A DNA stretch of 11,072 nt from an uncultured bacterium (GCA_902826945.1 CADEGS010000149.1:1-11072); one strand, 5' to 3'; numbered from the stretch's first letter, positions 1-7,283 are shown. Notes: generated from the sequence alone by a model not told the origin. Made by a program: numbers and translations.

Positions 1-427
1 ACTGGATCTTCTGGCTCATGCCCTTCGAGAGCGTCTCGATCTTCGCGTCGCGGCGGTCGGCGAGCTCGAAGCGCTCGAGCCAGTCGTCCATCGCGCGTCG
101 CGCGCGGCGCGCGTCCATGCCCTTCAGCGCCGCGTAGTACTCGAGCAGCCGGCGCACGGTCATGCGCTTGTAGAGGCCGCGCTCCTCGGGCAGGTAGCCG
201 ATGCGGTCGTTGGCCGCGCGCAGCCCGCGCTCGCCCAGCACCTCGATCGTCCCGGAGTCGGGCGCGAGGATGTGCAGGATCATGCGGATCGTGGTCGTCT
301 TGCCCGATCCGTTGGGGCCGATGAAGCCGTAGAGCGAGCCGCGCGGCACGTCCAGGCTGACGGAGCGCACGGCGGTGTGCGCGCCGAAGGTCTTCGTGAC
401 GTCGGTGAGGCGGACGGCGGGTTCCAA
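1..427 (-). CDS. ABC transporter ATP-binding protein, NatA-like (N-terminal 142 residues; runs off the window)
   Basis: This is the nucleotide-binding subunit of an ABC-2/NatA-type exporter. It would hydrolyse ATP at the cytoplasmic face and drive a separate permease not seen here. The translation opens LEPAVRLTDVTKTFG. It contains a Walker A motif (GPNGSGKTT, about residues 38-46), the NatA-type Q-loop region GYLPEERGLY (about 77-86, with Glu rather than Gln as often seen in this subfamily), and the start of the ABC signature (LSKGMSQ) at the window edge. Walker B and the C-terminus lie outside. I chose the TTG at 427-425 because a full AGGAGGA sits nine bases upstream and homology begins within a few residues. 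No ATG or GTG fits. It is co-directional with the PqiA-like gene upstream, separated by 214 noncoding bases, so it may have its own promoter. Family assignment is firm; the substrate is unknown. Confidence 0.93.
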   Translation of the reverse strand, partial: MEPAVRLTDVTKTFGAHTAVRSVSLDVPRGSLYGFIGPNGSGKTTTIRMILHILAPDSGTIEVLGERGLRAANDRIGYLPEERGLYKRMTVRRLLEYYAALKGMDARRARRAMDDWLERFELADRRDAKIETLSKGMSQKIQ

Positions 428-436
428 GGCGTGGGG

Positions 437-443
437 TCCTCCT
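437..443 (-). promoter_or_regulatory. Shine-Dalgarno AGGAGGA of the ABC ATPase gene
   Basis: Read on the minus strand, AGGAGGA lies nine bases before the TTG at 427-425. It is the strongest ribosome-binding site in the window and is what decides the unusual TTG start. Confidence 0.8.
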
Positions 444-450
444 GGAGTCG

Positions 451-466
451 CGGGCCTTACGGCCCG
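451..466 (-). promoter_or_regulatory. GC hairpin with a GUAA (GNRA-type) tetraloop ahead of the ABC gene
   Basis: On the minus strand the sequence is CGGGCC-GTAA-GGCCCG: a perfect six-base-pair, all-GC stem closed by a GNRA-class tetraloop. It ends seven bases before the AGGAGGA Shine-Dalgarno. It could stabilise the mRNA 5' end or influence translation initiation. It could also be a weak terminator for the PqiA-like gene, but no U-tract follows. The structure is read directly from the sequence; the function is inferred. Confidence 0.45.
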
Positions 467-641
467 GGCGGCGAGCCATTCTCGGGCGTCGGCGTCCCGG
501 GAGCACGCCCGCGGCGGTGGAACTTCGCCGTCATGGCGAGCCGCCGCTGCGCGCCGCTCGACCGAGCCTCCCGTCGGACGACCCCGCGCGCCGTGGCCGC
601 CCCGGCCGCCGCGCGGAGCGAGCTCCTCGGCAGGACGCTCG

Positions 642-1658
642 TCACCGCGCCGACCCCCGCGCGTGCAGCGTGCCCGCGTCGGCGAGCGACACGAGCCCCG
701 CGGCGAGCAGGAGCCAGAAGCCCGGCCGCGGCGCGACGGACGCCAGCTCGCCGATCTGCGCCGTCACGACGAGCAGCGCCAGGCCGAAGACGTCGAGCAT
801 CGCCCACAGGTCCACGATGCGCGCCGCCGCGCGCGCGCGCGCCGGCGGGCGGCCCCAGCGCATCCAGACGAGCGCGGCCAGGCGCAGCGCCGGCAGCAGC
901 ACGACGAACACGCCCACCGTCGCGGCCAGCACGCCGTAGCCCTCGCGCGCGAGGTGCCAGGTGGCCTCGAGCACGGAGTAGTCGTGGTCCCAGAAGACCC
1001 ACTTCTCGACGTGCAGGACGGGCAGCGCCAGGCCGGCCGCGAAGAGCCCCGCGGCGGCGAGCGCGCGCAGGCGCGCGAGGGGCGTGCGCGCCGCGGGCGT
1101 CGGTTGCGGCTCCCCCTCGCGCGCCAGGAGCTCGAGCGTCATCGAGGTCACGATCGAGAGCAGGATCCCGGCGCCGAAGGCGAGCACCCCGGCGCGCGGC
1201 TCGCCCGACGAGAGCAGCCCGAGCTGCACCGATCCGACCAGGATCACGACCACGAACACGTCCAGCATCGACCAGCGCCCGAGCAGGGTCAGCCAGCGCA
1301 GGAGCCGCACGCTGCGCGCGCGCTCGCCGCGGCGCACGAGCGTCGCCGCCAGGAGCGCGAGCTTCGCCGCCGGGAACACGATCGAGAACGCGAAGAGCAC
1401 CAGCGCCAGCAGCACGTTCCCGTCGCGCCCGAGCGCCACGATGCCGGCCAGGACCGAGTAGGTGTGGTGCGTGAGCCCGCGCCGCAGCGTGACGACCGGC
1501 AGCGACCAGCCGAAGCCGAGCGCGACCGCCGAGAGCGCGAGCAGCGCGCCGACGAGGAAGCGCGACCGGCCCAGCGCGGACCACAGCGAGGGCTCGCGCC
1601 TGTCCGCCTCTGGCTCCTCCGACCGCACAGAGCTCTGCCCGTTCCCGAGACCGCTCAC
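642..1658 (-). CDS. PqiA/LetA-family (paraquat-inducible protein A-like) two-domain inner-membrane protein
   Basis: The gene encodes 338 residues forming two homologous four-helix halves. Hydrophobic segments lie near residues 34-56, 82-108, 129-150 and 156-178, then 199-216, 241-266, 284-303 and 313-327. Each half carries a YSVL stretch (67-70, 227-230) followed by the family hallmark: RWSMLDVFVVV at 128-138 and DLWAMLDVFGLALL at 283-296. PqiA/LetA proteins normally work with MCE-domain proteins (PqiB/LetB) in lipid traffic across the envelope, but none is visible here. The cysteine-based zinc-ribbon motifs of the enterobacterial proteins are absent; the protein contains no cysteine at all. 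I chose the GTG at 1658-1656. It overlaps the stop of the upstream ankyrin gene as GTGA, with a weak GAGG ten bases ahead, and this implies translational coupling. A GTG ten codons downstream is an alternative. The same frame stays open far upstream, but that stretch is antisense-type noise inside the ankyrin gene. Confidence 0.88.
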   Translation of the reverse strand: MSGLGNGQSSVRSEEPEADRREPSLWSALGRSRFLVGALLALSAVALGFGWSLPVVTLRRGLTHHTYSVLAGIVALGRDGNVLLALVLFAFSIVFPAAKLALLAATLVRRGERARSVRLLRWLTLLGRWSMLDVFVVVILVGSVQLGLLSSGEPRAGVLAFGAGILLSIVTSMTLELLAREGEPQPTPAARTPLARLRALAAAGLFAAGLALPVLHVEKWVFWDHDYSVLEATWHLAREGYGVLAATVGVFVVLLPALRLAALVWMRWGRPPARARAAARIVDLWAMLDVFGLALLVVTAQIGELASVAPRPGFWLLLAAGLVSLADAGTLHARGSAR

Positions 1659-4180
1659 TCCCCGAGGGCCTCGATCACCGCTCGCGCGTGCCCGATGTCC
1701 CACTCCATCATCGGAGAGGAAGAAGCCTCGAGCTCCGCCAGGTGAGCGCGGGCGAGCTCGAGGGGCGCCGGCGTGCCGGCGGGACGGTGCTCGGGGCTGG
1801 CTCCGGCCGCGAGCAGCAAGCGCGCGGCCTCGGCCCGGCCGTGCTCGGCCGCGAGCTGCAGGGGCGAGCGCGTCGCCGAGCCGACCTCCGGGTCGGCGCC
1901 GTGCTCGAGCAGGAGCTCGACCACTTCCTCCCTGCCGATGTCCTGCGCGAGCGCGCAGGCGAGGGCCGTGCGCGCCTCGGCGTCGCGCGAGGTGCGCTCG
2001 ACGTCGGCGCCGCGCTCGAGGAGCAGGCGCACGATCGAGGGGTGGTCGACCGCTGCCATCAGGGCCGTCTCGTCGCCTCCGTCCACGCTCGCGCCGCGCT
2101 CCAGGAGCTCCCGCACGGCCTGCTCCTGTCCGTAGGCGGCGGCGTGCCACAGCGGCGTGCGAGGCGAGCCGCGACCCTCCAGGTCGGCTCCGCGCGCCAG
2201 GCAGAAGTCCAGGCCCGCGAGATCCCCGGCCTCGGCGGCGAGGTCGAGTGGCGTGTCGCCCGTTTCCGGATCCCTGGCGAGCGGATCCGCGCCGAGCTCG
2301 ACCAGCAGCGGGCCGAAGCGCGAGCGTCCCATGCGGAGCGCCGTGCGCAGGAGCCTCGTCGCGTCGGGCACGGCGCGCGCGAGGACGCGCACGACCTCCT
2401 CGTCGTCCCGGCTCAGGACGTCGAACGCGAGGTCCCAGCCCGCCTCGCCCTGACCGAGGAGCGCGTCGAGCTCGGCCGCGGTGCCGTACCTGGCCGCCAG
2501 CTCGAGCGTGTCGGGAGTCCCGAACGCGGCCTGGAGCTCGGGCCCGACGTGCTGGCGCAGGCTGAAGCGGTCCTGCCAGATCGCGCGCGTGCGCAGGTCG
2601 ACGCCGGCGCGAGCGCACAGCTCGAGCGCGCGGCCCATGTCGGACGGCTGGATCACCGGGCCGCGCGTGACGCCGTAGCTCTGGAACACGAGGCTCTCCA
2701 GCCCTGCGGCGGTCGCGTCGTCCGAGACGATCCAGATCGCCGCCTGCGCGACGGCATAGGGGGCGTCCGTCTCCTCGACGACGCGCGCGGCCCGGACGAG
2801 ATCGGCGGAGGGCGCGAGGCCGGCGAAGGAGAGCCCGTGCTCCGGCGTGGGGATGGCGAGGCGCTGGTTGGCGCACGCGACGTCGAGCTGGAGGCGTGCC
2901 GAGGGCATGCCGCGGTGCAAGCGCACGCGCGTCGTGCGGTAAGCGAGCATGTTCTGCACCCCCGGATCGCCGGCAGCGAAGTAGGAGCCGGCCGGGACCC
3001 TCACCGTCAATCCGTCGCACACCCGCGCGTCGTCCGGAGTCGGGCTCGCGTCCGGGCCGACCCAGGTCAGGCCCGCGCCCAGGCTCGTGATGCTCGCGCC
3101 GACCGCATCGATGGTGACGACGCCGCGCGCCTGCAGCTCGGCCAGGTCCTCGCCTTCGGCCGCCGTGCGCGCCTGCTCCGAGCGCTCTCCGTCGGGGAAG
3201 GCGTCGCGGTAGAGCCGGTACAGCCCAGGGTCCTCGCTCTCCACCGCGCGCGACCACAGGCGCGGCTCGAGCAGGGTCCGCGCCTCGGACGACTGCGCGC
3301 CGGGGAACCAGCGCAGGTAGGCGAGCAGGCAACGTGTGCCCGTGTCGAGGCTCGGCCCGCGCGGCGTCTGGAGCTCCTCGGTGAGCTCCCAGGTGGAGCG
3401 CTCCGGATGCGCGAGGATCTCGCGGGCGCGCTCGAGCAGCGCGGGCTCGAGGCGCGCGCGGGCCTCGGCCACGTGCCGTCCTTCCGGCTCGTTCCGCAGG
3501 TAGGCGAGCAGGCCGGCGACCTCGTCCGCGCCCGGCCGGGTGGCCTGCGCGTAGCGCACCTCGTCGAGCAGCACGCGGGCCTCGGCCGCGTGCGGCCCGT
3601 CGGGTCGTTCTCTCATGTAGTCGAGCACGACGCCCTCGAAGCTCGCCGAGCGGACCTCGCGCCAGGCGAGGTCCTCGATGCTCGCCCGTGCCTCGGCGGC
3701 CCGCGGAGCCGCAGGGTCGAGGGCCAGGTAGGCCTGGTATCCCTGGATCGTGGGGCTCGCCTCGGCCTTCCTCCAGGCGCTCTCGAGCGCGGCGGCCCTG
3801 GCCTCCTCGATGTGTCGGCCCTGCGGATAGAAGGAGACGTAGGTGTCCGGCTGATCGCGCGCGAGGGCCGTGCGCCAGTAGCGATCGTCGGCGAGGACGC
3901 GCGCCTCGTCGCCGTGCGGGCCGTCGTAGTAGCGCAGCAGGTACTCGTGGAGCCACCGATCGTCGCGGTCCTCGAGGACGAGGGCCCAGACGCCGTCGTG
4001 GTGCCGCCGGCGCGCCTCCTCGGCATGGATGCAGCCGTGGTCGGCGTGCCGGGAGAGGAGGTCCGGACCGTCGATGCGGCGCGCCAGCCACCAGTGCGCG
4101 GCATCGAAGTTCAGCACCAGGGTCCCGAGGCCGCCCACCACGAGGGCGAGCGCGGCGAGGCGGAGCAGGCGGATCTTCAT
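1655..4180 (-). CDS. Membrane-anchored EAR-repeat / beta-rich (Cys...Gln) / ankyrin-repeat protein, 841 aa
   Basis: This is a multi-domain scaffold of unknown function. Residues 5-23 form a hydrophobic segment without a lipobox, so the protein is probably anchored with its bulk in the periplasm. Residues about 77-345 hold seven degenerate repeats of the pattern aromatic-(x)n-P-x-G-x-x-x-E-A-R (for example DGPHAAEAR at 194-202 and EGRHVAEAR at 233-241), a helical repeat of the TPR-like type. Residues about 352-540 form a beta-rich domain containing VACANQ (Cys436) and AVAQAAIW (Gln479, Trp483). Residues about 555-800 contain ankyrin repeats, clearest at 639-668, 673-700, 702-728, 736-766 and 771-797 (TPLDLAAE, TPLWHAA, LLERGAD, LLLEHGADPE). 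A 40-residue acidic-to-helical tail ends the protein. The start is ATG with no obvious Shine-Dalgarno. The gene is translationally coupled to the PqiA-like gene. Repeat assignments are firm; the middle domain is recognised only as a pattern, and the overall role is not known. Confidence 0.9.
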   Translation of the reverse strand: MKIRLLRLAALALVVGGLGTLVLNFDAAHWWLARRIDGPDLLSRHADHGCIHAEEARRRHHDGVWALVLEDRDDRWLHEYLLRYYDGPHGDEARVLADDRYWRTALARDQPDTYVSFYPQGRHIEEARAAALESAWRKAEASPTIQGYQAYLALDPAAPRAAEARASIEDLAWREVRSASFEGVVLDYMRERPDGPHAAEARVLLDEVRYAQATRPGADEVAGLLAYLRNEPEGRHVAEARARLEPALLERAREILAHPERSTWELTEELQTPRGPSLDTGTRCLLAYLRWFPGAQSSEARTLLEPRLWSRAVESEDPGLYRLYRDAFPDGERSEQARTAAEGEDLAELQARGVVTIDAVGASITSLGAGLTWVGPDASPTPDDARVCDGLTVRVPAGSYFAAGDPGVQNMLAYRTTRVRLHRGMPSARLQLDVACANQRLAIPTPEHGLSFAGLAPSADLVRAARVVEETDAPYAVAQAAIWIVSDDATAAGLESLVFQSYGVTRGPVIQPSDMGRALELCARAGVDLRTRAIWQDRFSLRQHVGPELQAAFGTPDTLELAARYGTAAELDALLGQGEAGWDLAFDVLSRDDEEVVRVLARAVPDATRLLRTALRMGRSRFGPLLVELGADPLARDPETGDTPLDLAAEAGDLAGLDFCLARGADLEGRGSPRTPLWHAAAYGQEQAVRELLERGASVDGGDETALMAAVDHPSIVRLLLERGADVERTSRDAEARTALACALAQDIGREEVVELLLEHGADPEVGSATRSPLQLAAEHGRAEAARLLLAAGASPEHRPAGTPAPLELARAHLAELEASSSPMMEWDIGHARAVIEALGE

Positions 4181-4366
4181 GGCGCGGGTCGGGAACGGCG
4201 GCTCGCGAGGAGGGTAGCTCCGCGCATGGACTCGAGCGGCGCCGCCTGTGACCGCCGCCCGCCCGAAGCGCTAGGGGGCCCAGCCACGGGGGCGGTCCGG
4301 CGCACCCCTCGGCAAGCCCCTGCCCCCGGGTCCTCGGGCCCGCATGGCTGGCGAGCGCGAGGCGGT
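4181..4366 (-). other. Noncoding leader between the tRNA and the 841-residue gene
   Basis: These 186 bases separate the tRNA 3' end from the ankyrin gene start on the same strand. They are GC-rich with several G and C runs. I see no gene, no U-tract terminator after the tRNA, and no convincing -35/-10 pair, so whether the protein gene is read through from the tRNA or has its own promoter cannot be settled here. Confidence 0.5.
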
Positions 4367-4443
4367 TGGCGCATCCGGAGGGGCTCGAACCCCCAACCCT
4401 CGGTTCCGAAGACCGATGCTCTGTCCAGTTGAGCTACGGATGC
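4367..4443 (-). tRNA. tRNA-Arg(UCG), 3' CCA encoded
   Basis: On the minus strand the sequence folds into a complete cloverleaf. The acceptor stem GCATCCG pairs perfectly with CGGATGC. The D-arm is GCTC/GAGC. The anticodon arm is TCGGT-CTTCGGA-ACCGA with U33 and anticodon UCG at 34-36. A five-base variable loop follows, then a T-arm of five pairs (one G-U) with loop TTCGAGC. The discriminator is G, and CCA follows directly at 4369-4367, so the tail is genomically encoded. The body is 74 bases. UCG reads the arginine codon CGA. The gene stands alone, transcribed toward the ankyrin gene. No integrase or repeated tRNA end is seen nearby, so there is no sign that it serves as an attachment site. 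Confidence 0.96.
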
Positions 4444-4457
4444 CGCCGCAGGCCCAC

Positions 4458-4463
4458 AGGCTA
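4458..4463 (-). promoter_or_regulatory. Possible -10 element of the tRNA gene (TAGCCT)
   Basis: TAGCCT fits the TAnnnT core and lies fifteen bases ahead of the mature tRNA 5' end, a sensible place for a tRNA promoter. No good -35 hexamer is visible at 16-19 bases, so this is weak. Confidence 0.22.
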
Positions 4464-4770
4464 GCCGCCCGGGCCGGCCCCCCCACCAGGACAGCGAGAA
4501 ACCCGGGGGAGGTAAGAGGAACGTGGTCGCAGGCGCTCGAACGAAGGTCGAACGCTGCCCTGGGACCCGTCAGGGATGCTCGGGAGGGGTCGAGCGGCGC
4601 TCTCCCTCCCCGAGGGGGTGACGGCCCGTCCCGAGACGAGCGCCCCGCCCCGTTTTGAGCATTCCTTTCGGCCGACCGGCCATTCGGTCCGCCCCATCCC
4701 GGCAATCCGCGCGGAAATGCTGCTTTGAAGCCCTGTTTCCAAGAATCCGCATGGATCCTATCGCGGGACC

Positions 4771-4799
4771 TTGGCCTCCCCGGCGGGCTCGAATAGAGT
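4771..4799 (+). promoter_or_regulatory. Candidate sigma-70-type promoter of the beta-helix gene
   Basis: TTGGCC (4771-4776) and TAGAGT (4794-4799) each match four of six consensus positions and are separated by exactly 17 bases. The predicted transcription start near 4806 would leave an 85-base leader before the ATG at 4891. The match is good for such GC-rich sequence but untested. Confidence 0.4.
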
Positions 4800-4890
4800 G
4801 GTTGCCCGCAAGCAGCGCCTCCCCTTCCCCCTACGAGGTTTGGCCGACGACTGGCTCAGGATCGAGCGGGTCGATGACGAAGCTCACGCC

Positions 4891-7245
4891 ATGCGACGCT
4901 CGACCCTGGCAACGATCGCTCTTTCCTTCTTCTTGATCGCTCCTGGGTCGGCGGCCCAGGGCACCTCCGCCCTGTGGGGGCACGCGGGCGAGGACTGGAA
5001 CCCGCTCGGCCGCCTCCCGGACTTCTCGTACGCGGGGTACATGCGGGGCGAGCGACCCCTCCCGAACCCGCCGGTGGTCGCCAACGTGCTCGACTTCGGC
5101 GCGCGGGGCGACGGCGTCTCCAACGACGTCCAGGCCTTCCGCGACGCGATCGCCTACGCGGGGAGCATCGGCGGCGGAGCGGTCTACGCTCCTCCGGGCA
5201 CTTACCGGATCCCGGACATCCTCGAGCTCAAGAGCGACCGCGTCGTGCTGCGCGGCGCCGGCTCGGGGCCGGGCGGGACGACGCTCTTCTTCCCCAACCA
5301 CCTGCGCGGCCTGACCGGCAAGCAGGCGCCCTGGAACGCGGGCGAGGGCGGCCTGCTCTGGATCGGCACGCGCGCCGGGCACGTGCCCGGCCTGGGGCCG
5401 TTCCTGACCAACGTGACCGGCGCGCAGGTGCGCGGCGACCGGCAGCTGCGCCTGGCGAGCACCTCGGGCATCGCGCCCGGCGAGGTCGTGCTGCTGCGGC
5501 TGGCCGACCCGGGCGACGACTCGCTCGGCCGCCACCTCCACAACGAGCAGGCGAACCCCGGCAACTGCTCCTGGCAGCCGCTGCCGGTCTACTGGCCGGT
5601 GCAGGTGAAGAGCGTCTCCGGGCCCGTGCTCGAGCTGGCCCAGCCGCTGCGGCTGGACGTGCGCCTCTCGTGGAGCCCGAAGATCTACCGCTTCCTGCCG
5701 GTGCGCGAGGCGGGGCTGGAGGGCGTCACGCTGCGCTGCCAGCCGCACTCCTACCCCGGGCACCTGCTCGAGGACGGCTACAACCCGGTCACCTTCCAGG
5801 CCGCGCTGAACTGCTGGATGCGCGACGTCGCGGTCGAGAACGCCGACAACGGGCCGAGCTTCAACGGCCTGACCAAGAACTGCACCGCGCAGGGCGTGAC
5901 CGTCCGCGGGCCGTTCGAGGGGCACCACACGTTCTCCTTCATCGAGGGCGCGGCGGACAACCTGCTCGAGGACTTCGCCGTGGACTCGGTGTTCATCCAC
6001 GGCGTCACCGTGGACCACTTCCCCTCGGGGAACGTGATCCGGCGCGGGGTCGGCGCCGACCTCAACCTCGACCACCACCGCGACGCGGCCTTCGAGAACC
6101 TGTTCACCGGGGTGGACATCGGCTTCGGGTCGTCGGTCTGGGCCTCGGGCGGCTCGGCCTGCGCGGGGCCGCACGCCGCCGCGCGCAACACCTACTGGAA
6201 CATGAGCGGTCCGTGGGCCTACGCGCCTCCGGATCCCGAGTGGGTGGAGATCCAGTCGAACCTGGTCCCGGGGCGCACGAACGCGCTCACCGTCAACAAC
6301 TCGTGGTCCGAGGTCATCGTCGAGCCGACGCCGCACGACCTGTACGCGAGCCAGCTCCAGCGTCGCCTCGACCTCGAGGTGCTGCAGCGAGCCGCCCACA
6401 CCGTGGCGACCTTCGAGGACCGCACCCTGGGCGCGCTGGGCCAGGAGCAGGGCGAGCCGCCCGTGTTCGCGGCCAGCGCGTTGCTCGTCGCCGGCACGCA
6501 GCTGGCGCGCTTCGTCGACCCGACCGGGAAGTACGACAACCAGGTGATCCTCCTGCAGATCCCGCCCGGGCTGCCGAGCGGCGCGGACGTGGGCGTGGCC
6601 GTGCGCGCGGCCGACGCGGGCGTCGTGCCCTCGCAGCTGACGCGCGTCTACGTCGAGGGACGCGGCACGGGCGAGCTGGCGAGCCACGTCGTCGTGATCC
6701 TCCAGAGCCCGAACGGGGTCTCGAGCGTGAGCCCGCCGCTCTTCGTGGACCCGCAGGTGACGAGCCTGGCCCTGCGCGTGCTCGTCGAGGGGAACCGCGT
6801 CCAGGCGGTGCTGAACGACGGGCTGGTGCTCGACGTGAACGGCGTCCCGCGCCCCGCCGGCGGCGGCTTCACGAGCTTCTTCGCCGAGCGCAACGCCGCC
6901 AACCCCGGCGGCCTCATGGGCTTCCTGCAGGCCAAGGTGCACGCCTCGGACCAGGGGACCGAGATCCACCTCGACCGCCAGGGCACGACCTGGATCACGC
7001 TCGACCAGCCCGGCCTCTTCGCCGGGGCGTTCGACTCGGGGAGCTTCCGCCTCACGATCGACGGGACGCTGCAGCTCGACTTCACGTCGTTCCTGCTGCT
7101 CGCCTGGCCCGGGCTGGTGAACGCCATCGAGCCGCTCAGCATCGACCACGCCACCTTCGGCGTGCGTCTGCCCCTGCCGCCCGGCACGCACCTGCGGCTC
7201 GAGTACGCGGGCGCCTCGGACGAGGCCTTCATCCCCTGGTGGTAG
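4891..7245 (+). CDS. Secreted right-handed parallel beta-helix protein (pectate lyase 3-like superfamily), 784 aa
   Basis: This is probably an exported polysaccharide-active or polysaccharide-binding protein. Residues 1-23 form a signal peptide (basic MRR, hydrophobic ALSFFLIAP, then a SAAQG cleavage region). The Pectate_lyase_3-type opening follows: NVLDFGARGDGVSNDVQAF (65-83) and GGGAVYAPPGTYRIP (94-108). Successive beta-helix rungs run to about residue 475, with conserved-looking HH (345-346), FIHGVTVDHF (368-377) and LDHHRDAAFENLFTGVDIG (393-411) stretches. Residues about 505-784 are a separate beta-rich region without a recognised catalytic motif. The open frame extends 40 codons upstream to a TTG at 4771, but that codon overlaps the likely -35 box and the signal peptide begins at the ATG, so I start at 4891. 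Only a weak GAAG precedes it. The downstream glycosyltransferase lies 80 bases away. The superfamily is clear; the substrate is not. Confidence 0.85.
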   Translation: MRRSTLATIALSFFLIAPGSAAQGTSALWGHAGEDWNPLGRLPDFSYAGYMRGERPLPNPPVVANVLDFGARGDGVSNDVQAFRDAIAYAGSIGGGAVYAPPGTYRIPDILELKSDRVVLRGAGSGPGGTTLFFPNHLRGLTGKQAPWNAGEGGLLWIGTRAGHVPGLGPFLTNVTGAQVRGDRQLRLASTSGIAPGEVVLLRLADPGDDSLGRHLHNEQANPGNCSWQPLPVYWPVQVKSVSGPVLELAQPLRLDVRLSWSPKIYRFLPVREAGLEGVTLRCQPHSYPGHLLEDGYNPVTFQAALNCWMRDVAVENADNGPSFNGLTKNCTAQGVTVRGPFEGHHTFSFIEGAADNLLEDFAVDSVFIHGVTVDHFPSGNVIRRGVGADLNLDHHRDAAFENLFTGVDIGFGSSVWASGGSACAGPHAAARNTYWNMSGPWAYAPPDPEWVEIQSNLVPGRTNALTVNNSWSEVIVEPTPHDLYASQLQRRLDLEVLQRAAHTVATFEDRTLGALGQEQGEPPVFAASALLVAGTQLARFVDPTGKYDNQVILLQIPPGLPSGADVGVAVRAADAGVVPSQLTRVYVEGRGTGELASHVVVILQSPNGVSSVSPPLFVDPQVTSLALRVLVEGNRVQAVLNDGLVLDVNGVPRPAGGGFTSFFAERNAANPGGLMGFLQAKVHASDQGTEIHLDRQGTTWITLDQPGLFAGAFDSGSFRLTIDGTLQLDFTSFLLLAWPGLVNAIEPLSIDHATFGVRLPLPPGTHLRLEYAGASDEAFIPWW

Positions 7246-7252
7246 GCCGGCG

Positions 7253-7273
7253 GCGCGCGCTTCTCGCGCGCGC
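7253..7273 (+). terminator. GC hairpin just after the beta-helix gene stop
   Basis: GCGCGCGC (7253-7260), loop TTCTC, GCGCGCGC (7266-7273) is a perfect eight-base-pair inverted repeat beginning seven bases after the TAG. It has the position of an intrinsic terminator but lacks a T-run, so it may act as a 3'-end stabiliser or with other factors. Confidence 0.45.
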
Positions 7274-7283
7274 GGGCGGCCCC

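Larger units (their letters stand above)
4444..4890. other. Gene-free divergent region between the tRNA and the beta-helix gene (447 bases)
   Basis: The stretch separates a minus-strand tRNA from a plus-strand secreted-protein gene and so must hold both promoters. Its middle (about 4650-4765) is noticeably richer in A and T than the flanking genes, as expected for a regulatory region. A short inverted repeat (GACCG...CGGTC, 4674-4678 and 4685-4689, six-base loop) lies in it. Short open frames here have no Shine-Dalgarno and Arg/Pro/Ser-rich noise composition. I see no RNA gene other than the tRNA. Confidence 0.6.

Noticed and set aside
784..845. Alternating GC runs (CGCGCGCGC) as a repeat element
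   Set aside because: They lie inside the PqiA-like coding sequence and encode Ala/Arg codons in a loop; this is ordinary codon bias in high-GC DNA.
642..4091. A 1149-codon minus-strand frame joining the PqiA-like gene to an upstream extension
   Set aside because: Upstream of 1658 the frame is Arg/Ala/Gly/Pro-rich noise overlapping the 841-residue gene in another frame. Only the part from the GTG at 1658 shows family motifs.
1688..4432. A 914-codon plus-strand open frame opposite the ankyrin gene
   Set aside because: It is exactly antisense to a gene with clear repeats and has a composition expected from reversed GC-rich codons; it even runs into the tRNA.
4367..4443. tRNA as an integration site for a mobile element
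   Set aside because: No integrase, no repeated copy of the tRNA 3' end, and no change in base composition nearby.
4771..4890. A 40-codon N-terminal extension of the beta-helix protein from a TTG
   Set aside because: A signal peptide begins at the ATG at 4891, the extension has no homology-like features, and the TTG coincides with the likely -35 box.
4831..7191. A long minus-strand open frame (786 codons) opposite the beta-helix gene
   Set aside because: It is rich in Arg, His, Val and Glu with no motif. It is a mirror of the codon bias in the plus-strand gene, which has a signal peptide and family motifs.
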